The translations under genes were made by a program, and so were the position numbers. The notes below the pieces were generated by a model. The model was given only the letters and a program-made list of their open reading frames with translations, was not told the DNA's origin and searched no databases. From Deltaproteobacteria bacterium (GTDB taxonomy: Bacteria > Desulfobacterota > DSM-4660 > Desulfatiglandales > B25-G16): DNA of 5,942 bases. This document shows positions 1-5,529 of the stretch, in pieces (position 1 is the stretch's first letter; the number at the start of each line of letters is the position of its first letter). The DNA is taken from assembly GCA_020348625.1 (NCBI GenBank), contig CP070752.1, forward strand, positions 227,951 through 233,892. Direction: 5' to 3'.

Positions 1-1492
1 CACCTATGGAGAACTCCGCGACAAGGTCGACAGACTGGCCAAGGGACTCGTTGAGCTCGGCATCCAGAAGCATGACTTTGTGCTCATCCAGATCCCTAAT
101 TGGCATGAATATGTCATCGCTTTCTTTGCCGCGCAAAAGATCGGTGCCGTTGCCGTCTTGTTGCTTCCGCGCCACACGGAACTCGAGATCAACCACCTCT
201 CTACGCTTACAAAACCCAAGGCATGGATACTGCCAGAGAGATACAGGCGCCTAGACTACTTGCCGATCATAGAAAAAGTTCGGCAGGAGAACCCTCAACT
301 TGAACACATCATCTCAGTCAGGCCTGAAAAAGCCATAGGCTCTATCAGCCTGGAACAGCTCATAGAGGATGCTCGACTGACGGAGAATGATCTTCGCGGG
401 CTTGAGAGCAGAAGGCCTGATCCCATGGCTGTGGCGCAAATCATGCCGACTGGCGGTACAACAGGCCTGCCCAAGGCCGCCCCCCGCACACACAATAGCT
501 TCCTTTGTAACGTAGAGTACCATTCTCGGGCCTGGGAGATCACCAGTGAGGATACGGTATTGACGATAGCCCCGGTTTCCCATGGTCAGGGCATGTTATG
601 CGGTGTGGGTGGGGCCATTTTCAATTTTGCCAAGTTCGTATTGATCGATTCTACGGAGCCGGTTGATATTTGCAGGGTCATTGAAAGGGAGAGGGTAACG
701 GCAATCCCAACGGTCCCTGCAATCATTATAAGATTGATTAATTTCGAAAGGCTCAAACAATACGACTTGACCTCTCTCAAGAAGGTTTACGCTGGTGGAG
801 CCGCTAGTACACCCGACCTCGTCAAAAATGCTGTTGAAAGATTAAATTGCAAGTTCGTCAATGCATTCGGGTCGGTGGAAGGCTCCAATGCCATGACGCG
901 CCTCGATGACGATTTTGAAATCGTGTGCAACACTGTTGGGAAAAAGTGTTGTCCCTACGAAAGCTACAAGATCGTTGATCCCAATGAAAATGCGCTCCCT
1001 CCTAATACGGAAGGTCAGCTTGTGACCAAAGGGCCCGGGATTTTTACGGGCTATTTCAAATCCGCGGAGGAGAATCAGGATATCTTCACAAGAGATGGGT
1101 TTTTCAAGACCGGGGATTTGGCAAAGATCGATGAGTCTGGCAACATAAAGATAACGGGCAGAATTAAAGACATTATCATCAGGGGTGGTGAAAATATTAG
1201 CGCAGTGGACATTGAAAAACTGATCAGTTCACATCCTAGGGTAGAGGACGTGGCCGTGATTGGAATGCCCGATACAGAACTGGGTGAAAGGATATGTGCT
1301 TACATTCAGGCAGCTTCTGGGACAACACTTTCTTTTCAGGAGATTATTTCATTTTTGAAAGAGAAAGGAGCATCCGTATTGCAGCTTCCCGAAAGAATCG
1401 AGTTCGTTGACAGTATTCCGCTCACGAAGGTGGGCAAGGCCGACAAGGAAGCGCTGAGAGCTGATATCAGAAGGCGGTTAGCGATTTCCTGA
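1..1492 (+). CDS. Acyl/aryl-CoA ligase, EntE/DhbE-like AMP-binding enzyme (5' partial)
   Basis: This is a member of the adenylate-forming (ANL) superfamily. Such enzymes convert a carboxylic acid and ATP to an acyl-adenylate and then usually to a CoA thioester in the cytoplasm. The frame is open from base 2, reading TYGELRDKV, so the start lies upstream. The 496 visible residues lack roughly the first 40-50 of a typical 540-residue protein. Visible motifs are the P-loop TGGTTGLPK (from visible residue 150), the A5 motif NAFGSVEG, the A7 motif TGDLAKI, the hinge GRIKDIIIRGGENIS, and the C-terminal catalytic Lys region PLTKVGKADK. Overall similarity is to 2,3-dihydroxybenzoate-AMP ligases (for example the PRTHN segment after the P-loop). 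However, the A4 motif reads SHGQGM, whereas EntE/DhbE have HN there, and no siderophore genes are visible. I therefore favour a CoA ligase for another aromatic, alicyclic or unsaturated acid. The family is certain; the substrate is unknown. Confidence 0.93.
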   Translation, partial: TYGELRDKVDRLAKGLVELGIQKHDFVLIQIPNWHEYVIAFFAAQKIGAVAVLLLPRHTELEINHLSTLTKPKAWILPERYRRLDYLPIIEKVRQENPQLEHIISVRPEKAIGSISLEQLIEDARLTENDLRGLESRRPDPMAVAQIMPTGGTTGLPKAAPRTHNSFLCNVEYHSRAWEITSEDTVLTIAPVSHGQGMLCGVGGAIFNFAKFVLIDSTEPVDICRVIERERVTAIPTVPAIIIRLINFERLKQYDLTSLKKVYAGGAASTPDLVKNAVERLNCKFVNAFGSVEGSNAMTRLDDDFEIVCNTVGKKCCPYESYKIVDPNENALPPNTEGQLVTKGPGIFTGYFKSAEENQDIFTRDGFFKTGDLAKIDESGNIKITGRIKDIIIRGGENISAVDIEKLISSHPRVEDVAVIGMPDTELGERICAYIQAASGTTLSFQEIISFLKEKGASVLQLPERIEFVDSIPLTKVGKADKEALRADIRRRLAIS

Positions 1493-1515
1493 AATTGCAC
1501 TAACATGCGAAAGAT

Positions 1516-1601
1516 AAGGAGAGACAAACATCACCTTTCAGAAACTCTATTGCGTTCAGTGGGAGCAAGGGAATGGCCCTTTTGAGCCTCCTTTTCCCTA
1601 A
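1516..1601 (+). pseudogene. Possible remnant of a gene start (SD followed by ATC)
   Basis: AAGGAG at 1516-1521 sits 8 nt before ATC at 1530. From that ATC a frame of 23 codons runs to TAA at 1599-1601, reading ITFQKLYCVQWEQGNG and then a Pro/Phe-rich end. The same frame has a stop (TAA) at 1515-1517, so it is not the tail of the ligase. The spacing is exactly what a real start would have, but ATC is not a normal initiation codon. It may be a decayed start of a lost gene, a leader peptide with an unusual start, or chance. I do not recognise the peptide. Confidence 0.2.
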
Positions 1602-1622
1602 GTAATTCGATCCGTCGAGACT

Positions 1623-1636
1623 CTGTGGGTTCACAG
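1623..1636 (+). other. Small hairpin (CTGTG-GGTT-CACAG)
   Basis: A perfect 5-bp stem with a 4-nt loop lies in the gap about 65 nt upstream of the flavoenzyme start. It is not followed by a T-run, so it is not a typical intrinsic terminator. It could be an operator half-site arrangement or chance. Confidence 0.25.
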
Positions 1637-1645
1637 TCCTGAATA

Positions 1646-1679
1646 TCTCTAATAGCGAAAGTTCAGCCTGTCTCTAATA
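1646..1679 (+). repeat. 9-bp direct repeat TCTCTAATA, spaced 25 bp
   Basis: TCTCTAATA occurs at 1646-1654 and again at 1671-1679, a start-to-start distance of 25 bp, just upstream of the flavoenzyme's ribosome binding site. Each copy contains TCTAAT, which is one base from a -10 consensus, but neither has a good -35 at the usual distance. The pair may be a tandem regulator site. A 9-bp match within a 200-bp gap can also arise by chance. Confidence 0.35.
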
Positions 1680-1687
1680 AGCTAGCC

Positions 1688-1692
1688 AGGAG
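1688..1692 (+). promoter_or_regulatory. Ribosome binding site of the flavoenzyme gene
   Basis: AGGAG lies 9 nt before the ATG at 1702. This supports that start, which also places the conserved OYE N-terminal segment (PNLFSVISIRGRALPNRI) immediately at the protein's beginning. Confidence 0.8.
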
Positions 1693-1701
1693 ATTTATCA
1701 A

Positions 1702-4284
1702 ATGAAATACCCTAACCTTTTTTCCGTGATAAGTATCAGGGGTCGCGCCTTACCTAATCGGATCATGTCAACAGCTGCGGTAACAAGGTTGGCAGCGGAA
1801 GACGGACATATTACACAAGCCCTTACAGAGAGATACAAGAGGCTGGCAAAAGGTGGCCTTGGCGCGATGGTGGTTGAAGCAGCTGTGGTTCTTCCCTCAA
1901 GGAGTTCTTTTAACCTTCGAGTCAGTGATGACCAGTTTATAGCTGAATTGAGAAAATTCACGGATGAAGTACACGCCGTTAATGTAGACGTGAAAATAGG
2001 CCTGCAACTCATTCATTTCTTGAAACTATCTCGGAGCGGTTGGAGGCAGAAGGTCGAAGACCTGTCTCATCAAGATATCAAAGTAATACCCCAGCAGTTT
2101 GCCAGCGGAGCCGTTCGGGCCAAAGCGGCAGGTTTCGATTTCGTAGAGCTTCATATGGCCCATTTTACCACACTTGCCTCCTTTCTCTCGCTTATGAACA
2201 AAAGAAAAGATGGGTATGGAGGCGACTTCGAAGGCAGAGTGAAGCTGCCTGGGGAAGTGATCCTCACAGTTCGTGACGCGGTGGGTGATTACCCTGTTGG
2301 GCTGAGACTGAATGGTGAGGAATTCACTAAAGAAGGGAACACCTTATTGCAAAGCGCTCGCATAGCCATAAGGCTGGCCAAGATGGGTGTTGACTATATC
2401 AGTGTCTCGGCAGGAGAGAGGTTTGAAGATGCAGAACCACCCCTCCCCAACTTGCCTCCTTTTGCTGGTACCGGTTATAGCGGCTACCGGATGAGCCCAC
2501 GATGGTGGCACCCCGATGGGGTCCAGGTGTATCTCGCCGAAGGCGTGCGGAAAGCCATAAGGGGTGCGGGATATGATATACCTGTTGTGACGGCGGGCAA
2601 GATTCGAACGCCTGAGTTGGCCGAGCAAATACTCAGCGAAGGGAGGGCGGATTTCATCGGTATGGCAAGGGCACTCCTGTGTGACCCTGACTGGCCCTTG
2701 AAGGCGCGCGAGGATAAAGCGGGCGAAATCGTGAAATGTGCTGCGTGTGGTTTTTGTAGCGAGGCCGATGAGAGATACGAGAGGGTCACCTGTATACAGT
2801 GGCCAAAGGGAGCCAGCAATGCTCCATTTCCTTGGTTGCTCATGCCTCCCTGTCAGGCTGCCTGCCCGGCTGGACTTGACATCCGTGGCTATATAGAACT
2901 CATCACTCAAGGCTGCTATGAGGAGGCACTCAATCTTATCCAGAAAAAGGTACCTTTACCCCGCACTGTTGGCCGGATTTGTCCGCGTCCATGCGAGACA
3001 AAATGTAATCGGGGTGACTTCGATGAACCCATAGCTATTAATGCCCTCAAACGCTTTGTATCCGATGCGGTATCAGCGAAAGAGGAAAGAAAAGACATAG
3101 CACCGGCAGTGCAGACTAAGGAGGGAAAGATAGCCATTGTGGGTTCAGGCCCGGCGGGTTTGTCCGCAGCCTTTTATTTGGTAGAGTTGGGATATGGTGT
3201 AACCATTTTTGAAGAGCAGCCAGTGCCAGGAGGGATGATGGTTATGGGTATCCCAGAGTACCGGTTACCACGGGAGATACTGCAGGCGGAAATCAAAGAT
3301 ATCCAGAGACGGGGCATTGAAATAAGACTGAATAGCCGGGTAGGTAAGAATGGCCTGAGTGTAGAAGGTTTTCGTGGGCAGGGGTTCAAAGCCATTTTTA
3401 TTGCCGCAGGAGCGCATGAACCTGTTCAATTGGCTATCCCCAATGAGGAAGTTGCTGGTGTGGTACATGGGGTCTCTTGGTTGAAGGACATCAACCTAGG
3501 GAAGGAGGTGAAGCTTGGGGAGAAGGTAGTTGTTGTGGGGGGAGGCAACGTGGCCATTGATTCCGCGAGGACGGCGCTTAGGCTTGGTGCAAAGGAGGTA
3601 TCCATCGCTTATCGGAGGTCAAGCGAGGAAATGACAGCCATCATGGACGAAGTAAAAGCGGCCGAAAAGGAAGGCGTCAAGATCCGCTACTTGTCCAGTC
3701 CTTGTCGAGTAGTTTGTGAGGGCGATGAATGCAGGGGCCTTGAATGCTTCAAAACAGAATTAGGAGAGTTTGATGAGAGTGAGAGAAGGAAACCAATACG
3801 AATTGAGGGTTCCGAGTTTGTAATTGATGCGAATATGGTGATCTCTGCAATCGGTGAGGTTCCTGATCTCTCATTTCTGGATTCACGGAAGTTCAAGGTC
3901 ACACGGAACAACACCCTCAAGGTCAATCCCCTTACTATGGCTACGAACGTAGCTGGCGTATTCGCTGGAGGAGACGTCGTAAGCGGACCTGCCACAGTAA
4001 TTGAGGCCATAGCAGCAGGGAGGAAGGCGGCAATTGCAATTGACAAGTACCTGCGCGGAGAGAATCTCGATTACGAACTTCCGCTACCAGATACTATAAG
4101 GATGGATGATGTGGACACAGCCATGTTTAAGAAACGCAAGAGACAAAGGATGTCTGAGCTGCAGCCTAAGAGAAGAGTGAGGGGATTCGGGGAAGTGGAA
4201 CAAGGTTTTACAGAGCTTGAAGCCTTGGCTGAGGCTGATCGGTGTTTTCAATGCGGCATGTTTCCCGATAAGCAGAAATCATAA
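1702..4284 (+). CDS. OYE/2,4-dienoyl-CoA reductase-type flavoenzyme fused to GltD-like Fe-S/FAD/NAD(P)H module
   Basis: A soluble 860-residue oxidoreductase predicted to pass electrons from NAD(P)H through FAD and Fe-S clusters to an FMN site, where an enoyl-CoA or enoate-like substrate would be reduced. Residues about 1-340 form the Old Yellow Enzyme barrel (NRIMSTAAVTRLAAEDG; GLQLIHFLKLSRSGWRQ; KRKDGYGGDFEGR). C346-x2-C349-x2-C352-x11-C364 is the family's [4Fe-4S] motif, with spacing closer to trimethylamine dehydrogenase than to FadH. Residues about 384-455 are a GltD/dihydropyrimidine-dehydrogenase-like Fe-S domain (CQAACPAGLDI; GRICPRPCETKC). FAD fold: GSGPAG (481-486). NAD(P)H fold: GGGNVA (613-618), with AYRRSSEEM suggesting NADPH. 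FAD-closing GVFAGGDVVSGPATV starts at 752. The protein ends EADRCFQCGMF. FadH and BaiCD carry a shorter thioredoxin-reductase-like C-terminus, so the extra Fe-S domain makes this protein long. The usual barrel Tyr is Thr156. Substrate is unknown. Confidence 0.95.
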   Translation: MKYPNLFSVISIRGRALPNRIMSTAAVTRLAAEDGHITQALTERYKRLAKGGLGAMVVEAAVVLPSRSSFNLRVSDDQFIAELRKFTDEVHAVNVDVKIGLQLIHFLKLSRSGWRQKVEDLSHQDIKVIPQQFASGAVRAKAAGFDFVELHMAHFTTLASFLSLMNKRKDGYGGDFEGRVKLPGEVILTVRDAVGDYPVGLRLNGEEFTKEGNTLLQSARIAIRLAKMGVDYISVSAGERFEDAEPPLPNLPPFAGTGYSGYRMSPRWWHPDGVQVYLAEGVRKAIRGAGYDIPVVTAGKIRTPELAEQILSEGRADFIGMARALLCDPDWPLKAREDKAGEIVKCAACGFCSEADERYERVTCIQWPKGASNAPFPWLLMPPCQAACPAGLDIRGYIELITQGCYEEALNLIQKKVPLPRTVGRICPRPCETKCNRGDFDEPIAINALKRFVSDAVSAKEERKDIAPAVQTKEGKIAIVGSGPAGLSAAFYLVELGYGVTIFEEQPVPGGMMVMGIPEYRLPREILQAEIKDIQRRGIEIRLNSRVGKNGLSVEGFRGQGFKAIFIAAGAHEPVQLAIPNEEVAGVVHGVSWLKDINLGKEVKLGEKVVVVGGGNVAIDSARTALRLGAKEVSIAYRRSSEEMTAIMDEVKAAEKEGVKIRYLSSPCRVVCEGDECRGLECFKTELGEFDESERRKPIRIEGSEFVIDANMVISAIGEVPDLSFLDSRKFKVTRNNTLKVNPLTMATNVAGVFAGGDVVSGPATVIEAIAAGRKAAIAIDKYLRGENLDYELPLPDTIRMDDVDTAMFKKRKRQRMSELQPKRRVRGFGEVEQGFTELEALAEADRCFQCGMFPDKQKS

Positions 4285-4368
4285 GCTGCATACATTCTTC
4301 AGTATTTTCGGGAATCAAAACCCCACAACTACAGGTAATACACGGGAATACTTTTGGGAGGACGAGCA
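4285..4368. other. Short intergenic spacer before the RidA-like gene
   Basis: This 84-nt spacer ends in the GGGAGGA ribosome binding site. CGGGAAT occurs twice in it, but too weakly to call a site. I see no terminator hairpin with a T-run, which is compatible with co-transcription from the flavoenzyme gene. Confidence 0.5.
4356..4362 (+). promoter_or_regulatory. Ribosome binding site deciding the RidA-like start
   Basis: GGGAGGA ends 6 nt before ATG at 4369. This fixes the start there; the in-frame TTG at 4354 overlaps the binding site itself and is not credible as a start. Confidence 0.8.
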
Positions 4369-4767
4369 ATGGCCAAAGAGATTATCAACGTATATGAAGA
4401 GCTTTACCAGCGAAAACAGTATACATGGAGCGATGCGGTTAAAAAAGGAAAGATTATCACAGTAGGGGGGTTAGTAAGTACGGATGAGAATCACCATACG
4501 TTGCATCCCGGTGATCTAGAGGCACAGATGAGGGAAATTTACGAGCAGCTCAAGAAGATCTTGGAAAGGTCAGGGGCAACCTTTGATGACATTGTCAAAA
4601 CCGTAGACTATATTACACCTCAGGCCCTACCGAATTATGCTGCAACAGCCAAAGTGCGACGAGAATACTTTGGAGATACCTATCCAGCAGCCACAGGGAT
4701 TGTAGTTAATGGGCTGTTACGCGAAGATTGGTTAATCGAGATTGAGGCTATTGCGATACTCGATTAG
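4369..4767 (+). CDS. RidA-superfamily (YjgF/YER057c/UK114) protein, non-canonical
   Basis: A 132-residue protein of the Rid superfamily, whose trimeric members hydrolyse reactive enamine/imine intermediates in the cytoplasm. Family features are a WSDAVKKGKIITVGG strand region (20-34), the helix DLEAQMREIYEQLKKILERSGATFDDIVKTVDYIT (49-83, given here by its ends and spacing only as part of the fold), and the terminal IEIEAIAI strand (123-130). By my alignment to E. coli RidA, Glu120 corresponds to E124, Tyr17 to W20, and the essential Arg105 of PARS is A108 (the motif reads PAATG). The Arg is therefore missing. Subfamilies without it (Rid4-7 type) are not expected to have classic enamine deaminase activity. 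The gene lies 84 nt after the flavoenzyme gene and 29 nt before the HD gene, on the same strand. Length is normal for the family. Fold assignment is firm; function is open. Confidence 0.92.
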   Translation: MAKEIINVYEELYQRKQYTWSDAVKKGKIITVGGLVSTDENHHTLHPGDLEAQMREIYEQLKKILERSGATFDDIVKTVDYITPQALPNYAATAKVRREYFGDTYPAATGIVVNGLLREDWLIEIEAIAILD

Positions 4768-4796
4768 CTTACTTGATGCTTGATATTTGAGAACAT

Positions 4797-5378
4797 TTGA
4801 AAAGAATCTTCGAGAAAATCTGGGAACTGGCAGAGCCATATCTCGACACGAGAGATAACACTATTCACACCAGGATATCTGTCAGGCTTGCGTATCAGCT
4901 CTTGGACAGGGAGGGCGGCGATCCGGCTATTGTGATTCCAGCAATTATCCTGCACGATGTCGGTTGGAAAGCGATTCCCGAAAACCTTCACCTAGCGGCA
5001 TTCGGCCCCAAAGCGACTTCCCCGGAATTGAATAGAGTTCATGAAGTTGAAGGTGTAAGGATAGCAAAAGAGATACTTGAACAAGTGCAGTATGACCACG
5101 GAAGAATCGAGGAAATCCTTGAAATAATCGATGGCCATGATTCAAGAGAAGAGCCGCTCTCGCTGAACGACAAGTTAGTGAAGGACGCTGACAGACTATC
5201 AAGGTACGCCAAAGAGATTTTTCACATAGACATGCAGAGATACAACCATACATATGAGGAGGAACTCAACCGGATTCGGTCCCAGCTGGAGAAATGGTTT
5301 TTCACAAGGTCTGCTAAGAGAATAGCCAGAAAAGAACTTAGAAACCGCCTCGAGGAGTTTACCGACACCCAAAGCTGA
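4797..5378 (+). CDS. HD-domain phosphohydrolase family protein
   Basis: A 193-residue cytoplasmic protein of the HD metal-dependent phosphohydrolase superfamily. Likely metal ligands, in order: H24 (NTIHTR), H53-D54 (ILHDVGW), H82 (RVHEVEG), H114 (IDGHDSRE) and D130 (KLVKDADRL). This gives a complete HD signature, so the enzyme looks intact. The C-terminal third (from about residue 150) is charged and probably helical. The substrate could be a nucleotide or another phosphoester and cannot be named. The start is uncertain: an in-frame TGA at 4788-4790 blocks any longer protein, and the first usable codon is TTG at 4797 with only a weak TGAGA 4 nt upstream. An ATG at 4776 is in the same frame but is cut off by that TGA. 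The gene follows the RidA-like gene by 29 nt and may be translated by coupling from it. Confidence 0.85.
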   Translation: MKRIFEKIWELAEPYLDTRDNTIHTRISVRLAYQLLDREGGDPAIVIPAIILHDVGWKAIPENLHLAAFGPKATSPELNRVHEVEGVRIAKEILEQVQYDHGRIEEILEIIDGHDSREEPLSLNDKLVKDADRLSRYAKEIFHIDMQRYNHTYEEELNRIRSQLEKWFFTRSAKRIARKELRNRLEEFTDTQS

Positions 5379-5384
5379 GCATCA

Positions 5385-5525
5385 ATGATGTCGTGGCGTT
5401 TTGAAGGCGACAATCTCGATAAGAACGAAAGGGGCTGGCTGATTGCACTTACTGTTATCGTGAAACGGATAACAAGGGCCGGCTATGGCGTGATGAACTG
5501 CGCACGTTATCTGCGGTTTGGGTGA
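5385..5525 (+). CDS. Possible 46-residue small protein
   Basis: A short open frame begins with tandem ATGs (5385 and 5388), 6 nt after the HD gene's stop and in the same reading frame. It ends with TGA at 5523-5525, just before the ftsY stop on the other strand. It begins MMSWRFEGDNLDKNERGW, then has a short hydrophobic run LIALTVIV, then a basic part ending CARYLRFG. There is no clear Shine-Dalgarno; TGAG at 5376-5379 is weak. A 46-codon frame can easily arise by chance. It could be a small membrane-associated protein, a remnant, or noise. I do not recognise it. Confidence 0.25.
   Translation: MMSWRFEGDNLDKNERGWLIALTVIVKRITRAGYGVMNCARYLRFG
5453..5474. repeat. Inverted repeat TGTTATC / GATAACA
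   Basis: A perfect 7-bp inverted repeat with an 8-nt spacer lies between the convergent HD and ftsY genes. The inner bases CGT/ACG can pair as well, giving 9 pairs with one bulged G and a GAA loop. No T-tract follows on either strand, so it is not a standard intrinsic terminator, though it could still act as an RNA 3'-end structure for one of the convergent transcripts. Confidence 0.4.
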
Positions 5526-5529
5526 GATC

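Larger units (their letters stand above)
1493..1701. other. Intergenic region between ligase and flavoenzyme genes
   Basis: No convincing complete gene lies in these 209 bases. The gap holds an orphan Shine-Dalgarno (1516-1521) followed by a short open frame with no standard start, a small CTGTG/CACAG hairpin (1623-1636), a 9-bp direct repeat (1646-1654 and 1671-1679), and the ribosome binding site of the next gene. Its length suggests that the downstream gene may have its own promoter. I could not find a paired -35/-10 with good spacing. No strong hairpin followed by a T-tract is visible, so termination after the ligase is not evident. Confidence 0.6.

Noticed and set aside
80..82. GTG as the start of the CoA ligase
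   Set aside because: Conserved family sequence (TYGELRDKV...) continues in frame to the left window edge, so this Val is internal.
1..1492. Siderophore gene entE/dhbE
   Set aside because: The substrate-contact motif is altered (HG rather than HN) and no siderophore genes are visible, so the symbol is not justified.
1567..1581. AAGGG-AATGG-CCCTT followed by TT as a terminator
   Set aside because: The stem is only 5 bp and the T-run is too short; it is not convincing as an intrinsic terminator.
2344..2910. Long open frame (188 codons) on the minus strand inside the flavoenzyme gene
   Set aside because: It lies wholly opposite a clearly conserved coding region and shows no recognisable motif or domain; it is a shadow of the plus-strand gene.
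4776..4799. Selenocysteine at the TGA near the HD gene start
   Set aside because: I see no convincing SECIS-like hairpin immediately downstream, and HD proteins do not need a Sec there; a TTG start is simpler.
5459..5475. Resemblance to the lac operator (GTGA..CGGATAACAA), hinting at vector sequence
   Set aside because: The match is partial with an insertion, the flanking bases do not match lac or cloning-vector DNA, and the neighbours are ordinary chromosomal genes.
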